A program made the position numbers and the translations under genes. A DNA stretch of 7,216 nt from Bacteroidales bacterium (GTDB lineage: Bacteria; Bacteroidota; Bacteroidia; Bacteroidales; UBA7960), in NCBI GenBank assembly GCA_007122505.1, contig SKTQ01000282.1, positions 1-7,216 of the forward strand, given 5' to 3'. Positions 1-6,691 of the stretch are shown in pieces (position 1 is the stretch's first letter; every line of letters begins with the position of its first letter). Under the pieces are notes generated by a model. That model did no database searches, had not been told where the DNA came from, and saw only the letters and a list, made by a program, of their open reading frames with translations.

Positions 1-423
1 CAAAGCATCCTGATGCTGCCAGGCACAATGGTTGAGTATGGTGGGTATATGCATGCCCGCATTTCAGCTGACGGATTGTTTTGCGAGGTGGAAGAGCCAA
101 TGGTGGCTTCTTTAAAGGTTCATGAGCCTGACAGAGATGAAGAGCTGTTATCTAAAATAGAACTTGATGATCCTGGGAAACCTTTCTTCAGGGTCTATCC
201 CAATCCCACCAACGGCGATTTTACGTTGGAGATAACGTCTGACTACGCTGATTTACCTTATACAATTGAGGTGTATGGAATGCGTGGAGAGATCATAATT
301 CGAAATGACCAGTTAACAGGATGGCAGCAAGAGTTAAGTTTGCAAGGACAGCAGCCAGGACTATATATGATTAGGGTACAGAGAGGTGAAGAGATGGGTA
401 TTGAACGAATTATCAAGAGGTAA
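1..423 (+). CDS. C-terminal part of a T9SS-secreted protein (5' end outside window)
   Basis: The frame is open from base 1 (CAA AGC ATC CTG ATG) to TAA at 421-423, so this is the last 140 codons of a longer gene and the ATG at 13 is probably internal. The first ~35 residues (QSILMLPGTMVEYGGYMHARI) follow the I-x-L-x-P-G-x-x-x-x-x-G-x-x-x-H-A-x-I pattern that often precedes sorting domains in Bacteroidetes extracellular proteins (3-coathanger-stack type). After an acidic linker, residues about 62-140 form a T9SS type A sorting domain: YPNPTNG, a beta-rich middle with IEVYGMRG, then QPGLYMIRV and a basic end (IIKR). In this family the domain directs export across the outer membrane and is cleaved by the PorU sortase. 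The catalytic or binding part of the protein lies outside the window, so its activity is unknown. The next gene starts 33 bases downstream and may be co-transcribed. Confidence 0.88.
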   Translation, partial: QSILMLPGTMVEYGGYMHARISADGLFCEVEEPMVASLKVHEPDRDEELLSKIELDDPGKPFFRVYPNPTNGDFTLEITSDYADLPYTIEVYGMRGEIIIRNDQLTGWQQELSLQGQQPGLYMIRVQRGEEMGIERIIKR

Positions 424-456
424 CCAATTGAATACAAATTATAAAACCACAACACA

Positions 457-1914
457 ATGAAAAAACAAATACTATTTTTAATCGGGTTAATCGTTACCAA
501 CATTTTATTGGCGCAGGTACCGCAAGGAATCAGCCACCAGGCGGTTATCAGGGATGCAAACAACGAGTTGGTTGCCAATTCAACAATAGGGATACAAGTC
601 AGCATATTGCAAGGAGGTGCCGAAGGCGCAGCCGTTTATATTGAAACCCACACCCCAGTTAGCAATGCCAATGGGTTGATTACTTACATCATTGGTGATG
701 GTGCTGTTGAAAGCGGTGTTTTTGCTGAGATTGACTGGTCAGCCGGACCATATTTTCTCAAAACTGAGGCAGACCCAACGGGTGGCACTAACTACACAAT
801 TACAGGTGTAACAGAGCTTATGAGTGTTCCATATGCTCTACATGCAAAAACAGTTGACAGCATGAGCTTTGATTTCGAAGAAGAAGATCCTGTTTTTATG
901 GAATCGCCCGCATCAGGAATCATTTCTGAAGATATTGACAATTGGGATGCTGCATTTAACTGGGGTGACCACGGTGAGGAAGGTTATCTGACGGAAGAGG
1001 TACAAACTCTGGCTGATGTTGCTGCATTAGACAATTCGGTGAATACGCAAATAAAAGATTTAACGGATCCAACCGACCCACAGGATGCAGCCACAAAGGC
1101 TTATGTGGATTTGCTGGCTTCTTATGTGGATTCTTTGCTTGTAAGAATTGAGGCTCTGGAGGATGGATTGTTTGCTCCACTAACAGACATTGACGGCAAC
1201 GTGTATGAAACGGTAATTATTGGCAACCAGGAGTGGATGGCGGAGAACCTTCGGGTTACCAGGTACAACAATGGAGATGATATTCTTACGGACTCAAGTG
1301 GTGATTATTGGTCAGAAACCACAGAAGGGGCTTATGCCATTTATCCACATACTGGTGGTTTAACAGAAAATGATGTTGAAGGTATTGAATCAGATGCAGA
1401 AATGGTTGCTGCTTATGGGAAATTGTATAATTGGTATGCAGTTGATGATGCCAGGGGTCTATGCCCGGAAGGATGGTCAGTGCCGAGCCATGATGATTGG
1501 ACGCAGCTGGAACAATATATATGTAATACGTTAGGCAATTCTGATTGTGAAAACCACTTTCCATACAGTAATACATTAATAGGCCAGAGAGGAACAAATG
1601 AAGGCAATGCATTAAAATCCTGCCGCCAGGTTGGCTCACCATTAGAAGGCTGCAATACCTCAGAGCATCCCCGCTGGGACTCACATAGCATTCATTATGG
1701 ATTCGATGAGGTTGGCTTTTCGGCCCATCCTGGGGGGCGTCGTGACGCCTTTGGTTTACACCTCAATATTATGACAAGCGCTCACTATTGGTCTTCCAGC
1801 GAGAGCTCGTCTTTATTTTATTGGCGCCGGTCCGTGCACAGTTACTACGGTACAATAAGTCGCATCAGCGAAGCCAAAAGGGCTGGGCTCAGCGTCCGTT
1901 GCATCAGGGATTGA
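457..1914 (+). CDS. exported FISUMP-domain protein
   Basis: This 485-residue protein has an N-terminal signal peptide (MKKQILFLIGLIVTNILLAQ, no lipobox cysteine). Residues 21-130 are a beta-rich domain beginning VPQGISHQAVIRD, typical of Bacteroidetes secreted proteins. Residues 155-180 (DIDNWDAAFNWGDHGEEGYL) and 203-220 (DPTDPQDAATKAYVD) resemble repeats in phage tail-fibre-like proteins, and a short coiled coil follows (about 218-238). Residues 240-485 are a Fibrobacter succinogenes major paralogous (FISUMP) domain, with GNQEWMAENLRV at 256-267, YGKLYNWYAV at 320-329, GLCPEGWSVPSHDDW at 334-348, YWSSSE at 444-449 and LSVRCIRD at the very end. The FISUMP fold is related to C-type-lectin/formylglycine-generating-like folds, but its function is not settled. 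No T9SS or CTERM tail is present. The ATG at 457 is chosen because it gives the signal peptide; it follows an A-rich leader without a Shine-Dalgarno, normal in Bacteroidetes. The spacing suggests an operon with the preceding gene. Confidence 0.9.
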   Translation: MKKQILFLIGLIVTNILLAQVPQGISHQAVIRDANNELVANSTIGIQVSILQGGAEGAAVYIETHTPVSNANGLITYIIGDGAVESGVFAEIDWSAGPYFLKTEADPTGGTNYTITGVTELMSVPYALHAKTVDSMSFDFEEEDPVFMESPASGIISEDIDNWDAAFNWGDHGEEGYLTEEVQTLADVAALDNSVNTQIKDLTDPTDPQDAATKAYVDLLASYVDSLLVRIEALEDGLFAPLTDIDGNVYETVIIGNQEWMAENLRVTRYNNGDDILTDSSGDYWSETTEGAYAIYPHTGGLTENDVEGIESDAEMVAAYGKLYNWYAVDDARGLCPEGWSVPSHDDWTQLEQYICNTLGNSDCENHFPYSNTLIGQRGTNEGNALKSCRQVGSPLEGCNTSEHPRWDSHSIHYGFDEVGFSAHPGGRRDAFGLHLNIMTSAHYWSSSESSSLFYWRRSVHSYYGTISRISEAKRAGLSVRCIRD

Positions 1915-2190
1915 GTGCGCAATTTTATGTTTTTTCCTTTGCTAATAAGGCTTTTCAGGAATTTATTGTATCAGTTTTTATTTCTGTATAGGCAAAACTG
2001 GTAAATAAGTAGACATTTTCACTTCTAAAAACCCCTCCATCCTCTACGTTTTTTAAAATATATAGCAAGAACGACTTTGTTTACGAATCGCAGAATGTTT
2101 ATTAACCTGAAATAACTAAGTTGGGTTATCGCTGGACGGATATGCACAGAATAATGGTTTAATACTCTATTCTGTTCCATAGCTCCCTAT
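1915..2190. other. gene-free stretch, no coding signal
   Basis: Between the stop of the FISUMP gene and the promoter at 2192 I see no frame with coding character. No stem followed by a T-run is visible after 1914, so the terminator of the upstream operon is not identified. The only structure is the inverted repeat at 2146-2175, listed separately. Confidence 0.5.
2146..2175. repeat. 8-bp inverted repeat upstream of promoter
   Basis: ACAGAATA at 2146-2153 is the exact reverse complement of TATTCTGT at 2168-2175, with 14 bases between. The half-sites are 22 bases apart centre to centre, about two helical turns, and the right one ends 16 bases before the -33 element of the next promoter. The position fits a site for a dimeric regulator, but the arms are short and AT-rich, so chance is possible. 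Confidence 0.3.
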
Positions 2191-2191
2191 T

Positions 2192-2222
2192 TTTGTTATT
2201 ATAAATATGTTTTCTATATTTG
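2192..2222 (+). promoter_or_regulatory. Bacteroidetes-type promoter for the hydrolase gene
   Basis: TTTG at 2192-2195 and TATATTTG at 2215-2222 are separated by 19 bases. This matches the primary-sigma consensus of Bacteroidetes (TTTG at -33, TAnnTTTG at -7). Transcription would start near 2228 and leave a leader of about 130 bases before the ATG at 2359. The end of the leader is very A-rich, as usual for start sites in this phylum. Confidence 0.65.
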
Positions 2223-2358
2223 CGACAATTTTAAATATATTTTAAGAGATATTAACAGTTTTGCTCAAACAATCACACATGTTTTTCCAAAAAAACAACT
2301 CAACTCATTGATTTGACTACCAGTTACTTAAAAAAAACACAAACCAAAACAAAAAATT

Positions 2359-4998
2359 ATGACCTCAAAAGACTTTTCCACATTTTTATTATTATTGGCT
2401 ATAATATTTGGTTCATTTGGTCAGCATTTTGCAAATGCTGAAACAACCCGTGAGCCAAAAAATGGTTATTCGGTAGCATTTGATTCCTATACCATTGATT
2501 CGTCTGATCCCAGTGGTGCTTATGTGCAAATAGATTATGATGAATACATTGAAATTGCGGTATGGATTGAAAACACAAGCCCTGCAGATACTGAACCCAG
2601 AAGCTTTTTTTTATTGCTTAGTTTGACCGATCAGGATGGTGAAATCGCTTTTTATCTGCCACCAGCAGAAACACCTGTGCTGCAACCATTGACAGATGAT
2701 TTTGGTCAAATCGGGGGGATAATATATACCATGTATGTGCCCGCCTTTTTGGAGCCGGGTTTGTATGACCTTAATTTATCCGTGTGGGATGGAATTGATG
2801 AAAATGCCGATGACCTTTTGGGGGCAATGATTCCTAATCCTGATACCGGAGACCCTTATCTTTCTGTGGAAAATCTTCCTGCTATGGACATAATAGACCA
2901 ACCAATGCCAGGTAATCCATACAGTGTGTTTCAGTACGATGTTTTAGGTTTGCATGAATATATGCCTAACAGAGTAAAAAACACCAATTTGAGTGATTTG
3001 GCAAGTTTTCATACCGGAGACAGATCATTAATGGCCACAAACAGAAACACTAATGAAACCTACGAGATCACCGCTGAAGATGGCAATTTAATCATTGTGC
3101 TCCATGGATGGATGCCGCCGTATGGGAGTACTTCACCCCCTTATGGTGAACATAGTGAAAAGTGGACAAAGATCTTGGAAAACATAAATGATAAAGTTGA
3201 TTTTGATAACTGGTCAATTGTAGAATATGATTGGTTTAATGATGCATTAACCCCACTGACAGAGGCGTCGTTGTTCAGAAAAGTTGTTACACCAGTCCGT
3301 AAAGACGGGGTAGTTACCATGGACACAACCTTGGTAGAAGAAATAAGTTTTTTGGATAAAGATGATAGGTGGTTGGGCGACTTTTTGTTGTATGCTTTCT
3401 GGTATTTAATGCCTGATGTGAATAAGTATACTGCGCAAAAAATTCCAGCCAATGCCGCAATGAGAGGCTATCAGCACGGACTGATGATTGCACGAAAGCT
3501 GAAAGAGCAAGTGGGTTTGCACAACCTGAATAATGTACAGATTATTGCCCACAGTGCTGGTTCCTGGGCAGCCCTCTCTTTATCAGCATATCTTAATGAG
3601 GCCATTGGGGCAAACAACCCTTGGTTTAATTCACAGGTGATCTACCTTGACCCTTTTATTCCTGGTAATATGAGTCATTATTCTCCATCATATTTGAGCA
3701 ACGATGAATTAGAGTTAGCGGCTGATTTCACTACAACAAATCCAGCACGACTTGGCGCCCAGGCTTACTACGCTACTGGTGGAAAAACTGCGGCATTTGG
3801 GGGTGCAAACAGTACTATTCCTGGTTGGACTTGGTCAGCTGATGAAGGGCTCATTGTCAACAATGATGATTACGAAGTTGATGGTGTGGATGAACATGAT
3901 TGGCCAATTTATTATTATGCAAATTCAATTGAGGAATTTCCGTTTGTCCTGCCACCTTACGGCTGGTGGCACTCATTGTCAAGAAAATTTGACTTACAGG
4001 TGGAGCTCAAACCATCTTTTTTTAACATATACACAGCCGGATTCACACTTTACAATTTGGGTTGGAGGTTAAAGGACCATCCCCTGTATTCTGACTGGAT
4101 GGTCGGTGGTGATGCTATTGATGGACTTAACGAAGGGGATGACTATACAATTGAGTTTAGAGAACCAACACTGGCAATTTTAACAAAACCTGACGATATA
4201 ACTTTTACTTTTGATGGTGGAACGTTATATTTTACTGGAGATTATGAATTTGACAATGAAGAATATTTACAGTTTATGTGGGAGATCTTTGATTTCGGTG
4301 AAACAACTTTAGATGTTCCCAGAAGTGAAACAATTAGAATGACTAATACCGGTAACATTGCCTTTGACTTTAATGCTGACGTGTTCATTGGAGATAACTA
4401 TTCCATTACCTCAAATAATAGTTTTACGCTTAATCCCGGAGAATTTGAAGATATCGAGGTTACTTTTCAGCCACAGTATTACGGAAGTCATATTCCTGAT
4501 GCGTTAACCATTACAGATAACAGCAAAGGGAATATAGTTGGCATGGTAGAACTATTTGGAAGTGGAGTTTCGGCACCCATGGGTTCTTCAGAGCTCACAT
4601 TTACACCAGGAGTAATTGAATTTGATGAGGTGAATTATGGTGGCACATCCGTAGTGAAAGATCTAATACTTGCAAATACAGGTGATGAAACTATATCAGG
4701 TACTGTGTTTTTGCAACATGGTGATCACTTTATGATTGTGGATGGGGGCGGCTCATTCACTCTTGCACCTGGAGATAATAAGACAATAAGTGTAATTTGT
4801 AGCCCAGACCATGTGGGAGATATAGCGGATTTTCTTATTGCTGACGGTGACACTGCATCTGCTTTTGCAGAATTGCGAGCTACAGGTATTGTGCCAATTC
4901 CTTTGCGAAACTACGCTCTGTTTCTGACCATCGGATTAATGACTTTCTATGTATTATTTCAGATTAGGAGAAGAAGACAAAAGTCTATTGCTCATTAG
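2359..4998 (+). CDS. exported lipase-like alpha/beta hydrolase with ASH domains and C-terminal sorting tail
   Basis: This 879-residue protein starts with a signal peptide (about 1-28, hydrophobic core FLLLLAIIFGSF, cleavage near ANA-ET). Residues 35-175 are beta-rich and unidentified. Residues about 240-545 look like an alpha/beta hydrolase of lipase type: IIVLHGW at 245-251 (HG of the oxyanion region), AHSAGSW at 397-403 with nucleophile Ser399, YLDPF at 429-433 with candidate acid Asp431, and GWWHSL at 535-540 with candidate His538, in the expected Ser-Asp-His order. The elbow is A-H-S-A-G, not G-H-S-x-G, a variant known in other lipases. Residues about 644-737 and 749-844 are two ASH/choice-of-anchor-D-like beta-sandwiches (TNTGN and ANTGD turns, NPG and APGD near the ends). 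The C-terminus (845-879) has VPIPLRNYAL, a hydrophobic helix and RRRR at 870-873, resembling an exosortase-type sorting tail. It would act at the surface on ester substrates, which cannot be specified. It has its own promoter and appears monocistronic. Confidence 0.85.
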   Translation: MTSKDFSTFLLLLAIIFGSFGQHFANAETTREPKNGYSVAFDSYTIDSSDPSGAYVQIDYDEYIEIAVWIENTSPADTEPRSFFLLLSLTDQDGEIAFYLPPAETPVLQPLTDDFGQIGGIIYTMYVPAFLEPGLYDLNLSVWDGIDENADDLLGAMIPNPDTGDPYLSVENLPAMDIIDQPMPGNPYSVFQYDVLGLHEYMPNRVKNTNLSDLASFHTGDRSLMATNRNTNETYEITAEDGNLIIVLHGWMPPYGSTSPPYGEHSEKWTKILENINDKVDFDNWSIVEYDWFNDALTPLTEASLFRKVVTPVRKDGVVTMDTTLVEEISFLDKDDRWLGDFLLYAFWYLMPDVNKYTAQKIPANAAMRGYQHGLMIARKLKEQVGLHNLNNVQIIAHSAGSWAALSLSAYLNEAIGANNPWFNSQVIYLDPFIPGNMSHYSPSYLSNDELELAADFTTTNPARLGAQAYYATGGKTAAFGGANSTIPGWTWSADEGLIVNNDDYEVDGVDEHDWPIYYYANSIEEFPFVLPPYGWWHSLSRKFDLQVELKPSFFNIYTAGFTLYNLGWRLKDHPLYSDWMVGGDAIDGLNEGDDYTIEFREPTLAILTKPDDITFTFDGGTLYFTGDYEFDNEEYLQFMWEIFDFGETTLDVPRSETIRMTNTGNIAFDFNADVFIGDNYSITSNNSFTLNPGEFEDIEVTFQPQYYGSHIPDALTITDNSKGNIVGMVELFGSGVSAPMGSSELTFTPGVIEFDEVNYGGTSVVKDLILANTGDETISGTVFLQHGDHFMIVDGGGSFTLAPGDNKTISVICSPDHVGDIADFLIADGDTASAFAELRATGIVPIPLRNYALFLTIGLMTFYVLFQIRRRRQKSIAH
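4891..4995 (+). other. IPTL/PEP-CTERM-like sorting tail of the hydrolase
   Basis: These codons encode residues 845-879: a P-x-P-L-x-x-Y-A motif, about 18 hydrophobic residues, then four arginines and a short polar end. This three-part layout is that of exosortase-type (CTERM) sorting signals, cleaved near the motif after insertion in the membrane. No exosortase gene is in the window, so assignment to a particular CTERM class is inference. A simple C-terminal membrane anchor is the alternative. Confidence 0.55.
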
Positions 4999-5470
4999 TA
5001 ATTTAGTATGATTTGTCAATGAAGAATCTAATCAGATCTTGCAAAAGAAAGTTGTGATTCATAAGTTTGGTTGGTCTGGTCAAGCCATGTCATCAATACC
5101 GGTGATTACGGGCAAATAAAAATATCTGATTGTCGGCAATTAGCCCTGTAAGTTTTTAGATAATAAAAATGTAGTTTTTATATCTTAAGTCTGTCCGGAT
5201 TCATCATAGAAACCACGAATGCCTCATATCCCAAGTGCCAAAGTGGTGATCCCCATATATTGTTCTGATTTAGGAGAGTTATCGGTAAAAACGGAATTGT
5301 GGCCACTAAACCACTCCTCATTTATTGGGGAGTAGGTAAACTTGATTTACCAGGAATACTCGTTGGGTCTTGCAGGCTGCTCATATTATATATTGCTGTT
5401 GGTTATTTTATTTCAACAAGACACCTTTAATGTCAATTATAGCTTCTGAATATTGCATAGTAGTCATTAA
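4999..5470. other. gene-free stretch with only weak signals
   Basis: No convincing gene is visible on either strand. Three weak items exist. A TTG at 5039 and TAAGTTTG at 5062-5069 (20 bases apart) fit the promoter consensus, but nothing clear lies downstream. A minus-strand frame of 47 codons runs from ATG at 5321 to the stop at 5178. Two small hairpins lie side by side: ACTCC/GGAGT at 5313-5333 and GGTAAA/TTTACC at 5335-5351. The frames immediately before the RadC-like gene were read for its missing N-terminus without success. The stretch looks like eroded DNA. Confidence 0.4.
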
Positions 5471-5830
5471 TTGTTCTCCCGGGATTATTTTTTCACAAAC
5501 TGGCTCGACATTTATTACGTTGAGAGTTTCAAGTTAGTGATGCTCAATATGCGCAACAGGGTTATTGGGGTAAGCACGATTTCTGTAGGTAGTGTTGCTG
5601 GCACAGTTGCTGATCCGAAGAAAATATTCCAGACTGCACTGAAAGCAAATTCTTCTGCCATCATATTATGTCATAGCCACCCGTCAGGGAATTGTCAGCC
5701 TTCTGAAAATGACAAAAACATCACCAAGAAGTGTGTGCAGGTAGGGAAATTTCTGAATTTGCCCGTGATGGATCACATCATTTTAACCAGATACGGCTAC
5801 TTCAGCTTTGCCGATGAAGGTATTTGGTGA
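5471..5830 (+). CDS. short RadC-like JAB/JAMM-domain protein, probably N-terminally truncated
   Basis: The 119-residue product matches the C-terminal JAB/MPN domain of RadC. It has ESFKLVMLNMRNRVIG at 18-33, a SxGxVxGTVxDPKxIFxxAL block at 38-57, the JAMM metal motif HSHPSGN...SEND (His68, His70, Ser78, Asp81) and the typical end DHIILTRYGYFSFADEGI. Glu18 is in the place of the usual glutamate ligand. Full RadC is about 220 residues and the short accessory JAB proteins about 150, so some 30-40 N-terminal residues are missing. In frame, TAA at 5468-5470 directly precedes the TTG at 5471; the next ATG is at 5540 and would remove Glu18. A truncated or decaying copy is therefore likely, although the JAMM residues are intact. 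Proteins of this type are common on mobile elements of Bacteroidetes. The exact role of RadC is unsettled despite its DNA-repair name. It is convergent with the next gene. Confidence 0.72.
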   Translation: MFSRDYFFTNWLDIYYVESFKLVMLNMRNRVIGVSTISVGSVAGTVADPKKIFQTALKANSSAIILCHSHPSGNCQPSENDKNITKKCVQVGKFLNLPVMDHIILTRYGYFSFADEGIW

Positions 5831-5913
5831 AAGAATGTATTGAAGCTGAATTTCACGAGTAAAGCGTTAACCGAGTCTTTTCTAACCCTGAGAAGATTCT
5901 TTGCCATAACTAA

Positions 5914-5944
5914 AAGCAGCCGTCTTTGGTAAAAACGGCTGCTT
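5914..5944. terminator. strong hairpin terminator between convergent genes
   Basis: AAGCAGCCGT at 5914-5923 pairs perfectly with ACGGCTGCTT at 5935-5944, a 10-bp stem with an 11-base loop. It lies 83 bases after the RadC-like stop and 23 bases after the stop of the minus-strand gene. Read on the minus strand the stem runs into TTTTAG, a short T-run; on the plus strand there is no T-run. It should serve the minus-strand gene best and may act both ways. Confidence 0.7.
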
Positions 5945-5967
5945 GACAAGTATGATTCTATCTTTTA

Positions 5968-6597
5968 TCAGATAATCCTGCGGAAGCGGATAACAAAAAA
6001 AGTGATTATGAGCAGGATAGCGGGGTAAATTGCCCAGCTTGAGAGCGGGACGGGGATGGAGGCAGGAGAGCCGAAAACCACATCTCCATCAACGTTGAGC
6101 GTATAATCTCCTGTTGCGTCATTTGAAAATGAAGTGACCACTAAAATATAGCTGGTATTGGGTTCAAGAAAAACACCATCGCCTGGCAAGAAGGCAGAGT
6201 TTAGACCAGTTCCAGAGTCGTCATCTCCATACATGGCATTTGAAAACGGATCTGATGGATCAAAGGGGTCGCAGTAGATCCAAAGATATGCATCAAAATC
6301 TGAAGATTCCAGGGTGGCGACAAGATTTTCACCAATCGGTGAATAAACCTCATACACACTGTAAAACACATCGGTTCCAGTAACTGAAAGAGAAAAACCT
6401 GAACCACTGCAGGTCAGATCAACAGGTAGCCAAGGGTTAAAAAGTCGATTAAAAGTTTCTGGACCGCTTAGAGTTCCGCTTACAGAAGCTGCACGTGATT
6501 GGATAGAGAATTCGCTTTTATTGGGGGTCTTTTCCTCCGCTAAAGCCCAAAACGCAGTTAGCAATAAGCAAGAAATTAGTAAACCTGATTTTTTCAT
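5968..6597 (-). CDS. small exported PPC-like protein with C-terminal sorting tail
   Basis: This is a 209-residue protein if started at the ATG whose first base is 6597. An ATG 33 bases further upstream is possible, but the chosen one begins a clean signal peptide (MKKSGLLISCLLLTAFWALA). Residues about 40-172 resemble a bacterial pre-peptidase C-terminal (PPC) beta-sandwich: VFYSVYEVYSPIGENLVATL at 77-96, DAYLWIY at 102-108, the GDDDSGTGLNSAF segment at 124-136, and LEPNTSYILVVTSF...GDYTLNV near the end. PPC domains are usually appended to secreted enzymes; here the domain stands alone, so the protein is more likely a binding or structural surface protein. The last 29 residues are a tail like that of the hydrolase: IPVPLSSWAI (181-190), a hydrophobic helix, and RFRRII. 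The upstream leader is AT-rich with no Shine-Dalgarno. It is followed by the hairpin terminator and appears to be a single-gene unit. Confidence 0.82.
   Translation of the reverse strand: MKKSGLLISCLLLTAFWALAEEKTPNKSEFSIQSRAASVSGTLSGPETFNRLFNPWLPVDLTCSGSGFSLSVTGTDVFYSVYEVYSPIGENLVATLESSDFDAYLWIYCDPFDPSDPFSNAMYGDDDSGTGLNSAFLPGDGVFLEPNTSYILVVTSFSNDATGDYTLNVDGDVVFGSPASIPVPLSSWAIYPAILLIITFFVIRFRRII
5971..6057 (-). other. IPTL/PEP-CTERM-like sorting tail of the PPC-like protein
   Basis: Residues 181-209 carry P-x-P-L-x-x-W-A, then a hydrophobic stretch (IYPAILLIITFFVI) and RFRRII to the end. The W two residues after a P-L-x motif recalls the IPTL-CTERM pattern. It aligns without gaps to residues 845-873 of the hydrolase, with identical P, P, L, A, I, L, R and R positions. 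Confidence 0.6.
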
Positions 6598-6667
6598 ACT
6601 GATAATTTTTGAGTGAATAAATAAAATCAAAGACTTTAGCCAAGTGCGATTTAATTTAATAGTTATT

Positions 6668-6691
6668 TATCCGAGTATATTTACTCGGATA
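6668..6691. repeat. perfect 10-bp palindrome upstream of the PPC-like gene
   Basis: TATCCGAGTA (6668-6677), TATT, TACTCGGATA (6682-6691): the arms are exact reverse complements with a four-base loop. The near edge lies about 70 bases before the ATG at 6597. It could be an operator for a dimeric repressor or a hairpin in the leader of the minus-strand gene. There is no T-run on either side, so a classic terminator is unlikely. Confidence 0.5.

Noticed and set aside
258..605. 115-codon minus-strand frame across the end of gene 1 and the start of the FISUMP gene
   Set aside because: It lies opposite two well-supported genes and has no recognisable domain; it is the antisense shadow of their coding sequence.
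1286..1691. Two overlapping minus-strand frames inside the FISUMP gene
   Set aside because: Both are fully inside the FISUMP domain coding sequence, cysteine/histidine-rich without pattern, and have no upstream signals.
3752..4072. 106-codon plus-strand frame within the hydrolase gene
   Set aside because: It is out of frame within the hydrolase, whose frame is unbroken and shows domain motifs on both sides.
5039..5069. TTG-N20-TAAGTTTG as a promoter
   Set aside because: It fits the consensus but no supported gene lies within 400 bases downstream, and one such match is expected by chance in AT-rich DNA of this length.
5313..5351. Two small adjacent hairpins (ACTCC/GGAGT and GGTAAA/TTTACC) as a terminator or RNA element
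   Set aside because: Stems of 5 and 6 bp, no T-run and no adjacent gene; too weak to call.
6201..6407. 68-codon minus-strand frame within the PPC-like gene
   Set aside because: Shifted frame of a gene with clear signal peptide, domain and tail.
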